Source: Chryseolinea lacunae (GTDB taxonomy: Bacteria; Bacteroidota; Bacteroidia; Cytophagales; Cyclobacteriaceae). From it: DNA of 64,000 nucleotides. This document shows, in pieces, positions 7,953-17,176 of the stretch; positions within the stretch are counted from its first letter, which is position 1; each line of letters begins with the position of its first letter. The stretch is from the NCBI RefSeq assembly GCF_016735595.1, contig NZ_JAERRB010000003.1:423401-487400 (forward strand). The letters run 5' to 3'. Made by a program: the position numbers and the translations under genes. The notes beneath the pieces were generated by a model, which made no database searches, was not told the DNA's origin, and saw only the letters and a program-made list of their open reading frames with translations.

Positions 7953-10352
7953 TTAATTTCTTAAAGGTTTTCCTCCCGTTAAAATTGATTGAATTCTTTC
8001 CAGTGTTTTCTTTTCGCCCGTGAGCGACACAAAGGCTTCGCGCTCCAGGTCGAGCAGGTATTGTTCGCTCACTTCCTGTGGCGATGTGAGGTCGCCGCCG
8101 CACATCACGTTGGCAATCTTCAAGGCTATTTTCTGATCGTGGTCCGAAATGAAGTTGCCCATGCGCATGCCTTGCACACCCGCCATGAACAACGCCATGC
8201 CTGCACGCCCCTGAACTTTTATGTTCTTGGCCGGTGTCGGCATGGTGTAGCCCGCGTCGAACAATTCGAGCGCCGCGGCTTTGCCATCCAGAAGCTGGCG
8301 GTCTTTGTTCACCGATATTCTGTCTTTGGTTCGCAGCACACCCATTTCGCGAGCCTCTTCGGCCGAGAGGGCGACTTTGGCGGTGGCTATGTTCATGAAC
8401 GCATTTTGCAAGGCATTCAATTCCACATCGCCGTCTTCCAGTGCATCGCTCACGCGCTTTGTAAATTCTTTTGTTCCGCCGCCGCCGGGAATGAGCCCAA
8501 CGCCAACTTCCACCAGGCCGATGTAGGTTTCGGCTGCAGCTTGGGCAATGTCGGCGTGCATGGTCATTTCGCAACCGCCTCCGAGCGTGCGACCCTGCGG
8601 ACAAACTACAACTGGCACAGACGAATAGCGAATGCGCATCACCGAATTTTGAAACTGACGAACCATGAAGTCGATCTCGTCATACTCCTGCTCGATGGCA
8701 TACATGAACACAAGACCCAGGTTTGCGCCAAGCGAAAAGTCTGCGCCCTGGTGTCCAATCACCAGTCCTTTATAATCTTTTTCGGCGAGGTCGATGGCTT
8801 TGTTCAGGCCCTCAATCACTGAGCTGCCCAACGTATAGCTTTTGCTGTGCCATGCAAAGTTGATCACGCCGTCGCCGAGGTCGGTCACTTTCGATTCGGC
8901 GTTTTTCCAGATCACATTGTCTTTCAGGTTTTCGAGAATGATAAATTCTTCTTTGCCTGGAATAACTTTATAAGACTTAGTGGGGATGTCATAGTATTTG
9001 CGTTGCCCGCCTTCCACTTTGTAGAACGACTTGTTGCCGGCGGCCAGCATTTCGGTGACCCATGGATTGGGTTTGAAACCTGCGGTGGCCATTTCCTGAA
9101 CGGCTTTTTCAACACCCACGGCGTCCCACGTTTCGAAGGGGCCAAGCTCCCAGCCAAAACCTGCGCAAACGGCGTCATCGATTTTGTAGAGCTCGTCGGC
9201 GATTTCCGGAATGCGGTTCGATGCATACTGAAACAGTCCGTAGAACGAGTCGCGATAAAAATCGCCGGCTTTGTCTTTGCCCGCCAGCAACACCTTGAAA
9301 CGATCTTTCAGGTTGTCGATGGTCTTCGTGGTTTCGAGCGTCGCGAATTTTGCTTTCGCTTTGGTTTTGTATTCGAGGGTTTTCAGATCGAGTGTGAGAA
9401 TCTCGGTTTCGCCCTTCGCGTTTTTTGTTTTCTTATAAAAGCCTTGCGCCGTTTTGTCGCCGAGCCATTTGTTCTGTTCCATTTTCAGCACCACGTCGGG
9501 TAGCTTGAAATACTGGCGGCCTTCGTCGTTGGGCAAACCATTGTAGAGGTTGCTGCTCACTTTAATCAGCGTGTCGAGACCCACAAGGTCGGATGTGCGA
9601 AACGTTGCTGACTTCGGTCGCCCAATGACAGGGCCGGTGAGTTTGTCTACCTCGTCGATGTTGAGGTCGAGCTTGTTCATGGAGTCTACAACTTTCATGA
9701 TGGCAAACACACCCACGCGGTTGGCGATGAAGGCCGGCGTGTCTTTGCAAAGCACAGTGGTCTTTCCCAAAAACAGGTCGCCGTAGTGCATCAGGAATTT
9801 TGTGATCTCCGGATCGGTGTGCGACGTGGGAATGATCTCCAGCAGCTTCAGATAGCGGGGCGGGTTGAAGAAGTGCGTTCCGCAGAAATGTTTTTTGAAA
9901 TCGTCGCTTCTTCCTTCAGCCATCAGGTGAATGGGAATGCCCGATGTGTTGGATGTGATGAGCGTTCCCGGCTTGCGATATTTCTCCACCTCTTCATACA
10001 TCTTCTTTTTGATGTCGAGGTTTTCGACTACAACTTCGATGGTCCAGTCGTAGTCTTTAATTTTAGCGAGGTCGTCGGTGAAGTTTCCGAGTGTTACGCG
10101 CGAAGCAAATTTCTTGCTGTAGAGCGGACCGGGATTTGATTTCACCGAGCGGTCGAACGACGACTGTACAATCCGGTTTTTCACGGCCTTGCTGTCGAGC
10201 GCGAGGCCTTTCGCTTTTTCTTCGTCCGTAAGTTCTTTCGGAGCCATGTCGAGCAGCAGCACCTGGCAACCGATGTTGGCGAAGTGACACGCGATGGCCG
10301 ATCCCATAACGCCCGAGCCGAGCACAGCAACTTTGCGAATTGATCGTTTCAT
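7953..10352 (-). CDS. fadN: 3-hydroxyacyl-CoA dehydrogenase / enoyl-CoA hydratase (FadN type)
   Basis: A 799-residue bifunctional enzyme of beta-oxidation. The NAD-binding dehydrogenase domain comes first (VAVLGSGVMGSAIACHFA, residues 8-25; GTHFFNPPRYLKLLEII mid-protein). The crotonase domain comes last (GGGCEMTMHAD and YIGLVEVGVGLIPGGGGT, holding both catalytic Glu residues). This is the reverse of E. coli FadB and the same as Bacillus FadN, as is the gene order fadN-fadA-fadE. It should hydrate enoyl-CoA and then oxidise the 3-hydroxyacyl-CoA. A MarR regulator lies 70 nt upstream on the same strand. No electron-transfer flavoprotein genes are nearby. Confidence 0.93.
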   Translation of the reverse strand: MKRSIRKVAVLGSGVMGSAIACHFANIGCQVLLLDMAPKELTDEEKAKGLALDSKAVKNRIVQSSFDRSVKSNPGPLYSKKFASRVTLGNFTDDLAKIKDYDWTIEVVVENLDIKKKMYEEVEKYRKPGTLITSNTSGIPIHLMAEGRSDDFKKHFCGTHFFNPPRYLKLLEIIPTSHTDPEITKFLMHYGDLFLGKTTVLCKDTPAFIANRVGVFAIMKVVDSMNKLDLNIDEVDKLTGPVIGRPKSATFRTSDLVGLDTLIKVSSNLYNGLPNDEGRQYFKLPDVVLKMEQNKWLGDKTAQGFYKKTKNAKGETEILTLDLKTLEYKTKAKAKFATLETTKTIDNLKDRFKVLLAGKDKAGDFYRDSFYGLFQYASNRIPEIADELYKIDDAVCAGFGWELGPFETWDAVGVEKAVQEMATAGFKPNPWVTEMLAAGNKSFYKVEGGQRKYYDIPTKSYKVIPGKEEFIILENLKDNVIWKNAESKVTDLGDGVINFAWHSKSYTLGSSVIEGLNKAIDLAEKDYKGLVIGHQGADFSLGANLGLVFMYAIEQEYDEIDFMVRQFQNSVMRIRYSSVPVVVCPQGRTLGGGCEMTMHADIAQAAAETYIGLVEVGVGLIPGGGGTKEFTKRVSDALEDGDVELNALQNAFMNIATAKVALSAEEAREMGVLRTKDRISVNKDRQLLDGKAAALELFDAGYTMPTPAKNIKVQGRAGMALFMAGVQGMRMGNFISDHDQKIALKIANVMCGGDLTSPQEVSEQYLLDLEREAFVSLTGEKKTLERIQSILTGGKPLRN

Positions 10353-10422
10353 GTTAGCTATTTCTTATTTTCAGATGGTTGAAATTTAAACTCTACCGTT
10401 GGTTCGCTGATGTTATTTTATA

Positions 10423-10869
10423 TTAAACTTTTTGCAGCTCTGCCATGCCGCTGGCAGCCAGCTGATTGATTTCATTCATCACTTCAAAAAAGACTTTGAG
10501 TTTTGTTTCCGACACCACTTCGCGGACGCGGTTGTTGAATAGCAGCACCGTTGCACGCGACACTTCCTTTTTCTTTTTGCCGAGATCGGTCAGAAAAATT
10601 CTCACCGACCGTTTGTCGAGCGGATCGGGCTCGCGGTAGATGAACTTCTTTTCCTCCATGGTTTTTAGCATGCGGGTGAGGCTTCTGGCTTCCAGTCCCA
10701 TGAGCGGCGCAATCTTGGTGGCGGGGGTGCCCTGATCGGAATGGATATTTAAAAGTACGAATCCGATAGATGTTGTAATATCGTGCTTGCTGGCCTGCTG
10801 ATTATACATTCTGGAGATGGCGTGCCAGGCTGCTTTGATGTTATGATCTACGGTTTCTTCTTTCCGCAT
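10423..10869 (-). CDS. MarR family transcriptional regulator, probable fad operon repressor
   Basis: A 148-residue winged-helix protein. The helix-turn-helix region is TPATKIAPLMGLEARSLTRMLKTMEEKKFI (residues about 48-77), followed by the wing with YREPDPLDKRSVRIFLTDLGKK, the typical MarR D-x-R-S motif. Flanking helices form the dimer interface. The gene heads the fad operon on the same strand, so it most likely senses an acyl-CoA or fatty acid and represses the operon. A perfect 12-bp palindrome 40 nt upstream of its start is a plausible operator, which would also give autoregulation. The role is inferred from position; the fold assignment is firm. Confidence 0.87.
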   Translation of the reverse strand: MRKEETVDHNIKAAWHAISRMYNQQASKHDITTSIGFVLLNIHSDQGTPATKIAPLMGLEARSLTRMLKTMEEKKFIYREPDPLDKRSVRIFLTDLGKKKKEVSRATVLLFNNRVREVVSETKLKVFFEVMNEINQLAASGMAELQKV

Positions 10870-10908
10870 ACGATTTCGTGAAGTGGAAACGAAGGTAATA
10901 AAATTTGT

Positions 10909-10920
10909 TATGCATGCATA
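10909..10920. promoter_or_regulatory. Palindrome TATGCATGCATA, candidate MarR operator
   Basis: A perfect 12-bp palindrome in the divergent gap between the marR-like gene and the DUF5916 gene. MarR dimers bind short palindromes of this sort near their own promoters. The neighbouring sequence also holds GCATAC repeats (10866-10871 and 10940-10945). Confidence 0.45.
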
Positions 10921-11070
10921 CTATTCCATAAAAATGTTTGCATACGGCCTCACAACACATTTCAAGCATTTCCGGCCTTTGCGACCCGTTGAGGGCCGTT
11001 TTTTCGGGCTTTCCGCTTCCGCCCATCCTATATCGTCTTGCCATTCAACAGGATAGTGGGAAATTGCTTT

Positions 11071-13239
11071 GTGAGAATTTTACTTATCCTGCTTTTTTGC
11101 CTTCTGAACGTGGCCCTATGGGCACAAAAGAAAAACGAGGCCTATCAACTCAACCTGCACCGGGCCACAGGCCCCATAAAAATCGACGGTCTGCCTGACG
11201 CCGCCTGGAACGACGCTGCCGTGGCTTCCGACTTTTATATGGTGCTGCCCATGGACACCAGCTTTGCACGCGTGAAAACGGAAGTGCGCATGGTCTACGA
11301 CAACGAACACCTCTATCTCCTCGCCACGTGCTATCACCTGCTGCCCGGCCGCTATTTTGTGGAGTCACTCCGGCGTGATTTCACGTTTGGCAAAAACGAC
11401 AACTTCCTGCTCTTCATGGACACCTTCGACGACCAGACCAACGGTTTTTCGTTTGGCGCCAACGCCGCCGGAGCCCAGTGGGACGGCATCATGTATGAGG
11501 GCGGCAAAGTGGATTTGAGCTGGGACAACAAATGGACTTCGGCCGTGACCAAGGACGATGAGAAGTGGGTGTTTGAAGCGGCCATTCCCTTCAAGTCGAT
11601 CCGCTACAAAAAAGGTATCACGCGGTGGGGCATTAACTTTAGCCGGCTCGATTTGAAGACGACCGAAAAATCGGCGTGGGCACCGGTGCCGCGACAGTTT
11701 CCCACGGCTTCGCTCGCCTACTCCGGCACGCTGGTGTGGGACGAACCGCCGCCACAAGTGGGCCCCAACATTTCGCTGATTCCCTACGCCCTTGGTGGCG
11801 GGTCGCGAAATTTTACCGACAACACGCCCACCACCTACAAAAAAGAAATTGGGATGGACGCCAAAGTGGCTGTCACTTCCTCGCTCAATCTGGACCTGAC
11901 GGTGAACCCGGATTTTTCGCAAGTTGACGTGGACCGCCAAGTGACCAACCTCGACCGATATGAATTGTTCTTTCCCGAACGGCGACAATTTTTTCTAGAG
12001 AACGGCGACTTGTTTGCCAACTTCGGCTATGCCAACATCCGTCCATTTTTTTCGCGGCGCATTGGTCTCAACGTTCCCATTCAGTATGGCGCGCGTTTCA
12101 GCGGCAAGCTCGACAAGAACTGGCGCATCGGTGCCATGGATATGCAAACGGCCGAAGTGGAATCGTCGCACTTGCCGCGACAAAATTTTGCTGTCATGGC
12201 CTTGCAGCGTCGTGTGTTTTCGCGCTCCAACATCGGGGTTATCTTCATCAACAAATCTTCGCTGAACTATCAACCTTCCGACGATCCAGCCATTCCGGTG
12301 TATAGCCAATACAACCGAAACCTTGGTTTGGAATACAACCTCGCTTCGTCGAACAATGTGTGGACCGGCAAAACTTTATTTCTCAAATCGTTTAGTCCCG
12401 ACAAATCGAAAAAAGATTTCACACACGCGGCCAATCTCCAGTTCTCGACGCGACGTGTTCTTTTGAATTGGCAACATGAATATGTGGGCGAAAACTACAA
12501 TGCCGAAGTGGGCTACGTGCCTCGAAAAAATTATCTGAAGATCAATCCGCAGGCCGGTTATTTATTTTTTCCGAAAGGCAAAGTGGTGTTGAGTCACGGG
12601 CCGAAAATTACGTCGACCTATTTTTTCAACAGCGACTTCAAGCAGACCGACAATGAAAGCGTGCTCTCCTACACCATCACCTTCCGCAAACAAAGTGTGC
12701 TCACGGGTTGGGCCGCACATGACTATGTGAAATTGTTGTTGCCCTTCGATCCAACAAATTCCGGAATGGATTCGCTGGCCGTCGGCACCGACCATTCGTG
12801 GAATGCATTCGGTACAGATTTCACATCGATGCCGCAGAGCATTTTCACGTATGCATTCTCCACACGCTTTGGTGGCTACTATGCCAGCGGCACACGCCTG
12901 AACCTGAGCGGCGAAGTGGGTGTTCGGTTTCAACCTTTCGTGAGCCTCACCGTCACGGCCAACTACAACGACATTCGGTTGCCCGAACCGTGGGGAAACA
13001 AAACATTCTGGCTGGTGGGCCCCCGTCTGGATTTGACGATGACCAACAAATTGTTCTTCACAGCCTTTGCCCAATATAACGAGCAACAAAAAAATGTGAA
13101 CCTCAACACGCGTGTGCAATGGCGCTACAAGCCGGCGTCGGATTTGTTCATTGTGTATACCGACAACTACTTCCCCGAAAATTTTGCCGTGAAAACCCGG
13201 GCGCTTGTGGTGAAGCTCACCTATTGGTGGAACATTTAA
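11071..13239 (+). CDS. DUF5916 / carbohydrate-binding family 9-like outer-membrane protein
   Basis: A protein of roughly 720 residues. A signal peptide (RILLILLFCLLNVALWAQ) is followed by a CBM9-like beta domain (GPIKIDGLPDAAWNDA, KTEVRMVYDNEHLYLLATCY). The long DUF5916 region contains the signature NPDFSQVDVDRQVTNLDRYELFFPERRQFFLENGD, and alternating beta strands typical of an outer-membrane barrel run to the end (VKLTYWW). Members are common in Bacteroidota; their substrate is not established. The start is uncertain: GTG at 11071 gives a standard signal peptide, while GTG at 11056 or TTG at 11038 are possible. It diverges from the MarR gene and has no partner gene. Confidence 0.85.
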   Translation: MRILLILLFCLLNVALWAQKKNEAYQLNLHRATGPIKIDGLPDAAWNDAAVASDFYMVLPMDTSFARVKTEVRMVYDNEHLYLLATCYHLLPGRYFVESLRRDFTFGKNDNFLLFMDTFDDQTNGFSFGANAAGAQWDGIMYEGGKVDLSWDNKWTSAVTKDDEKWVFEAAIPFKSIRYKKGITRWGINFSRLDLKTTEKSAWAPVPRQFPTASLAYSGTLVWDEPPPQVGPNISLIPYALGGGSRNFTDNTPTTYKKEIGMDAKVAVTSSLNLDLTVNPDFSQVDVDRQVTNLDRYELFFPERRQFFLENGDLFANFGYANIRPFFSRRIGLNVPIQYGARFSGKLDKNWRIGAMDMQTAEVESSHLPRQNFAVMALQRRVFSRSNIGVIFINKSSLNYQPSDDPAIPVYSQYNRNLGLEYNLASSNNVWTGKTLFLKSFSPDKSKKDFTHAANLQFSTRRVLLNWQHEYVGENYNAEVGYVPRKNYLKINPQAGYLFFPKGKVVLSHGPKITSTYFFNSDFKQTDNESVLSYTITFRKQSVLTGWAAHDYVKLLLPFDPTNSGMDSLAVGTDHSWNAFGTDFTSMPQSIFTYAFSTRFGGYYASGTRLNLSGEVGVRFQPFVSLTVTANYNDIRLPEPWGNKTFWLVGPRLDLTMTNKLFFTAFAQYNEQQKNVNLNTRVQWRYKPASDLFIVYTDNYFPENFAVKTRALVVKLTYWWNI

Positions 13240-13278
13240 CGTTTCAAAGTTTGTGAACCAAGCGCAGACCCTGTTGTT

Positions 13279-13286
13279 TAGTTTTG
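13279..13286 (+). promoter_or_regulatory. Possible -7 promoter element (TAGTTTTG)
   Basis: TAGTTTTG fits TAnnTTTG and lies 14 nt before the ATG of the MOSC gene. The nearest upstream TTTG (13250-13253) is 25 nt away, longer than the usual 19-21. Confidence 0.35.
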
Positions 13287-13299
13287 CGAAAGATTTTTT

Positions 13300-13773
13300 A
13301 TGAAAGAAATCAAAGAGCTTCAAAACGGTTTTGCCAAACCCGGGCGGGTGGTTTTCATCAGCGTGCGTCCCAAGCGACGGGAGCCTGTGAAAGTGCTTGC
13401 CGAAGTTTCCGCCATTGAAGCGCGCGGCCTGGAGGGCGACCGATACAAAAATTCAGGCGGGCGACAAGTCACGTTCATTCAAGCCGAGCACCTTGCTGCC
13501 ATTGCTTCATTTTTGGGAAAACCAGAAGTTCAACCCCAACTCACGCGACGAAACATTGTGGTGGAAGGAATTAACCTGGCGGCCTTGAAAGGAAAACAGT
13601 TTTCTATCGGCGACGCTGTGTTCGAATATTCGGGCGAGTGTCATCCGTGTTCGCGCATGGAAGAAAATCTTGGCGAAGGTGGCTACAACGCCATGCGGGG
13701 TTTGGGCGGCATCACGGCGAAAATTGTGAAGAGCGGAAGTTTCAAAGTCGGCGATGCCGTTACTGCGCTTTGA
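13300..13773 (+). CDS. MOSC domain-containing protein
   Basis: A 157-residue single MOSC domain. The opening beta strand (GRVVFISVRPKRREPVKV) leads into ARGLEGDRY, the usual G-x-x-G-D-R/H motif. It continues with TRRNIVVEGINLAALKGKQFSIGDAVFEYSGECHPCSRME, whose conserved cysteine is at CHPCSR, and ends with GGITAKIVKSGSFKVGDAV. MOSC domains are built to handle the sulfur of molybdenum cofactor (MoCo sulfurase C terminus, YiiM, mARC). As a stand-alone protein it may detoxify N-hydroxylated compounds or carry sulfur. No molybdenum cofactor genes are nearby. It converges with the M20 peptidase gene. Confidence 0.9.
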   Translation: MKEIKELQNGFAKPGRVVFISVRPKRREPVKVLAEVSAIEARGLEGDRYKNSGGRQVTFIQAEHLAAIASFLGKPEVQPQLTRRNIVVEGINLAALKGKQFSIGDAVFEYSGECHPCSRMEENLGEGGYNAMRGLGGITAKIVKSGSFKVGDAVTAL

Positions 13774-13777
13774 TTAT

Positions 13778-15217
13778 TTATTGACGCAAAAACTTTTCAT
13801 AGAACCACAGCGATTGCTGAAAACTCTCCAGGCTCACGCGTTCGTCTATTCCATGAAAACCGATTGGGTCAATCATTGGACTGAACTTGATAATGTTTGT
13901 TGACACATCGCCGAAAAAGCGAGAGTCTGTGGCGCCAATCATCAGGAATGGTGTGGCTACGGTTTCGGGAAAAGTTTTCTTCACTGTTTCCTGCACATGT
14001 TGATAGCCAAAGCCTTCTTCGGGAGAGGTGGCCGATGCCTCGTTCAGAAACTCAGTTGACATGGTTATGCTCACACGGTCGTCGTTGATTATTTTTTTCA
14101 GTTCGGCAATCACTTTATCGGAGGTGTCGCCCTGCAGCAATCTCAGATTCACGGTGGCCGACACCTTTGTGGGAACAACGTTGTCTTTCATGCCGGCATT
14201 AAATATGGTGGGCACCACGGTTGTTCTCACCACGGCATTTCCGGCGGCACTCTTTTCATAGATGCCAATCACCACACTTTTGAACATCCACATGTTTGCA
14301 AAAATCAGTTTCTCCGGATAGGGCATCTCTGGCCCAACGTGACTCATGAACCCCACGGTGGCCGGCGCGAAGTTTGGCGGAAATGGATGTTGACGGATGT
14401 TCACCACGGCCTTTGCCAAAATGTCGAGCGCTGTTTCTTGTTCTGGCATCGAAGAGTGGCCGCCATTTTTTTCAACGGTCAGCAACAACGACAAGTATCC
14501 TTTTTCGGCAGTGCCGATCAGCGCCACGGGTTTGAGCATGCCCGGCACTTTGTTACGCGTCACAATGCCGCCTTCGTCGAGCACCATTTCGGCCGAGATG
14601 TTTCGTTGCGCCAAAAGTTTGGCAATTGTTTTCGCGCCCGAACCGCCGCGCTCCTCGTCGTGACCCAACGCCAAGATGACTGTGCGCTCCGGTTGAAAAT
14701 TTTCTTTGGTCAACTTCTCGATCGTTTCGAAAATTGAGATCACGTTTATTTTATTGTCCGTCGAACCGCGGCCCCACACACATCCATCTTTCACTTCGCC
14801 GGCAAACGGATCAACCGTCCAGCTGCTCTTCGACGCTTCTTCGATTGGCACAACGTCCTGGTGTGCCAGCATCACAATGGGTTTCAGTTTCTCGTTTTTC
14901 CCTTTCCAGGTATAAAGCAAACTGTAGTTTTTCACGAGCTCGCGTTCAAGATGCGCGTGCGCTGTGGGATAGGTCTTTTGTAAAAATCTTTGGAATCCGA
15001 AAAATTGCGCCGTGTCCAACAACGCCGAGTCGGTGAACGAAATTGTTTTGAAGCGAATGGCTTCCTGAAAATGCTGAATGGCTTCGGGGTCAACGGCCGG
15101 AGCAGGCAAGGCAGCAATGGCGGGCTGGCGAGAGTTGAATGTGAAGGCGTTGAAAAACAGGATGGCCAACAGGATAACCAAGAGAGCCAAAAGAATCAGC
15201 AAACCGCGTTTTATCAT
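13778..15217 (-). CDS. M20 family zinc peptidase (PM20D1/carboxypeptidase-like)
   Basis: A 479-residue metallopeptidase. An N-terminal membrane segment (residues 5-24, KRGLLILLALLVILLAILFF) anchors or exports it. The metal-binding motifs are MLAHQDVVP (His119, catalytic Asp121), GRGSTDNK (bridging Asp154) and GHDEERGGSGA (the general-base Glu pair). VSATVNLRLLQGD belongs to the dimerisation domain. Relatives include carboxypeptidase S and mammalian PM20D1, which act on N-acyl amino acids or dipeptides. It probably works outside the cytoplasm. It lies between two unrelated genes with short gaps, so it is likely a single-gene unit. Confidence 0.9.
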   Translation of the reverse strand: MIKRGLLILLALLVILLAILFFNAFTFNSRQPAIAALPAPAVDPEAIQHFQEAIRFKTISFTDSALLDTAQFFGFQRFLQKTYPTAHAHLERELVKNYSLLYTWKGKNEKLKPIVMLAHQDVVPIEEASKSSWTVDPFAGEVKDGCVWGRGSTDNKINVISIFETIEKLTKENFQPERTVILALGHDEERGGSGAKTIAKLLAQRNISAEMVLDEGGIVTRNKVPGMLKPVALIGTAEKGYLSLLLTVEKNGGHSSMPEQETALDILAKAVVNIRQHPFPPNFAPATVGFMSHVGPEMPYPEKLIFANMWMFKSVVIGIYEKSAAGNAVVRTTVVPTIFNAGMKDNVVPTKVSATVNLRLLQGDTSDKVIAELKKIINDDRVSITMSTEFLNEASATSPEEGFGYQHVQETVKKTFPETVATPFLMIGATDSRFFGDVSTNIIKFSPMIDPIGFHGIDERVSLESFQQSLWFYEKFLRQ

Positions 15218-15274
15218 TCGCCTAAGATATAAAAAATTGAAATTGAAATCGGACGCAGGTGCCTGTCGGAATTT

Positions 15275-17176
15275 TTAGAACTGCGGCGCCTGTTCCTGGC
15301 CATTAAAATCTCCACGCAACAACCTGTATCGCTTCCGGGCCTCGGCCGCAAAAACACTTCCCGGATATTTCGACAAAAAGTCGCGATAGATCTCCATGGC
15401 CTTGTCTTTGTTTTTCAATTGGCGCTCGTAGATTTCGCCTTGTAAAAAATAGGCATCGTCGGCCAGGATGTCGTCACCATAGTCATCGATAATTTTTTGA
15501 AGGAGGGCCAACGATAAGTCGAACTCTCCGCGCTGCATCCGGATGTTTGCCTCAAGCCAATACACATCGTCGAGAATGGTTTGATTGGAAAACGACACGC
15601 CGCTTGCGGAAGTACCTTGTTTGAGATATTCGATTTTTTTTAAGGCGTCGTTTGTTTTGTTTTGATACAGCAAAAGTTCGACCGAGGCATATTGCTTGAG
15701 CGCTTCACCCGTGCTGTCGACGGAAACATTTTCTTTTATTCGCATGCTCAGGTCCAGGGCGTCGTTCGAAATTTCGCGCGTGGTGGCTTGCTTCAAAATG
15801 TCGAGGTGTTCCTGGGCCAGGCGGAAGTCGCCTTTGTAGTAGGAGAGTTTTGCGTTTCGCAGTTTTGCCTCATAGCCCACAGGATTTTCTTTTTGCGTTT
15901 TTTCAACCTGAGAATAGAGCAACGAGGATTCCCATGGCTCACCCATCAACATATAAATATCACCCAAATCCAATTTTGCTTTCGACTTCAGGTAGAGCGT
16001 GGCTTTTGGATTTGCGATCAGTTTATTGAGAATTTGAACGGCCGAATCTTTTTGGTCGAGATAGTTTGCAAACAACAGCGCTTCACTTTTCGATGCCTCG
16101 AGCGAATTTACGTTGTCGGGATATTGGCGGATAAAGTTTTTATAGTCGGCGATCAATATTTTCACCGAGTCGTTTTTCACCGGGTAGGTATTTTTTACGC
16201 GCGCCTCCCGGGTTCGGATCAGTCCGAGGCGCGCGAGCAAATAATTTTGGGTGCCTTGATATTCGCGGATCAGGTACCGATAAATTTTTAGCGCGGTGTC
16301 ATAGTCTTCGTTGTCGAGCGCCACCCGGGCCACTTCCATACATTTTTCGCCGTCGCGTTTGTAGCGTTTGTCGTAGGCCCGGGCCTGGATGAAAGAGGCG
16401 TAGAAATTTTTCTGTTGCATCGTCACCCAAATGAGCAGGTCGGCATAAACTTCAACGTCGGGATATTGCTGCACTTTGTCGTATAAAAGTCGTTCGAGAC
16501 TTTCAAGTTCTTCGGGCCGGGTCAGCAACGCCTGCATCACATTTTTCACATATTGAATGTTGCCCGAATTTTGCGTCACATAGTTCAGGTATTCCTGCAC
16601 CATTTTGTCCTGGCTTCCTTTGATGCGATAGAGCATGGCAAGCTCCAGGCAAAAGAGCGACGGATTTCCCAACGATGCCCGGCTCTCCGTCAAAGCCACA
16701 ATGCCGTAGTCGGCCAGCGAGTGCGACATAAAGTAATCCGACATCATTTTGATGCGTTGAACATTCGCTTTGTTCTCCGAAATAAGCTCCTTGAAATATT
16801 TGTCGGCCTTGGGCAGATCGCCGGCGCGCACATAGGTTAATCCCACATCCAGTTTATACTGCAAATTGAGCGGATCGCGCTTCGTTACTTTTTTTAAAAA
16901 ATTTTGCGCCTCTTCATAATTGCCCAAATCCAGCAGCACATTGATATAGCTATTATAAATAAACGGCGTGTTCACATCGGCTTTGGCCAGGTCGCGATAA
17001 AGCTCGAGCGCCTTTTTTTTATCGCCCTTCAATAAGTATTCGTTGGCCAGCTGGATGTCGTCCTGGTTTTGAGCGAACGCCGAAACCGAGGCAAAAAGGA
17101 GAAAAAGAGTTATCCGGATAAAGTGGGTCTTTATTAAAATAATATAGTTTATATATATATAGGTATTATTAACCAT
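15275..17176 (-). CDS. Secreted tetratricopeptide repeat protein
   Basis: A 633-residue protein with a signal peptide (hydrophobic TLFLLFASVSAFAQ) and many TPR units from start to end. Examples are AQNQDDIQLANEYLLKGDKKKALELY, DVGLTYVRAGDLPKADKYFK and, near the C terminus, DDAYFLQGEIYERQLKNKDKAMEIYRDFLSKYPGSVFAAEARKRYR. The C-terminal copies resemble the YbgF/BamD type. Expected in the periplasm as a scaffold for envelope or secretion complexes; partners are unknown. The start is at the ATG 17174-17176; the frame can also begin at a TTG two codons earlier. Its promoter region overlaps the candidate replication origin. Confidence 0.85.
   Translation of the reverse strand: MVNNTYIYINYIILIKTHFIRITLFLLFASVSAFAQNQDDIQLANEYLLKGDKKKALELYRDLAKADVNTPFIYNSYINVLLDLGNYEEAQNFLKKVTKRDPLNLQYKLDVGLTYVRAGDLPKADKYFKELISENKANVQRIKMMSDYFMSHSLADYGIVALTESRASLGNPSLFCLELAMLYRIKGSQDKMVQEYLNYVTQNSGNIQYVKNVMQALLTRPEELESLERLLYDKVQQYPDVEVYADLLIWVTMQQKNFYASFIQARAYDKRYKRDGEKCMEVARVALDNEDYDTALKIYRYLIREYQGTQNYLLARLGLIRTREARVKNTYPVKNDSVKILIADYKNFIRQYPDNVNSLEASKSEALLFANYLDQKDSAVQILNKLIANPKATLYLKSKAKLDLGDIYMLMGEPWESSLLYSQVEKTQKENPVGYEAKLRNAKLSYYKGDFRLAQEHLDILKQATTREISNDALDLSMRIKENVSVDSTGEALKQYASVELLLYQNKTNDALKKIEYLKQGTSASGVSFSNQTILDDVYWLEANIRMQRGEFDLSLALLQKIIDDYGDDILADDAYFLQGEIYERQLKNKDKAMEIYRDFLSKYPGSVFAAEARKRYRLLRGDFNGQEQAPQF

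Noticed and set aside
11038-11070. TTG start 11 codons upstream for the DUF5916 protein
   Set aside because: The GTG at 11071 gives a standard signal peptide. The upstream choice adds polar residues before it, though it cannot be excluded.
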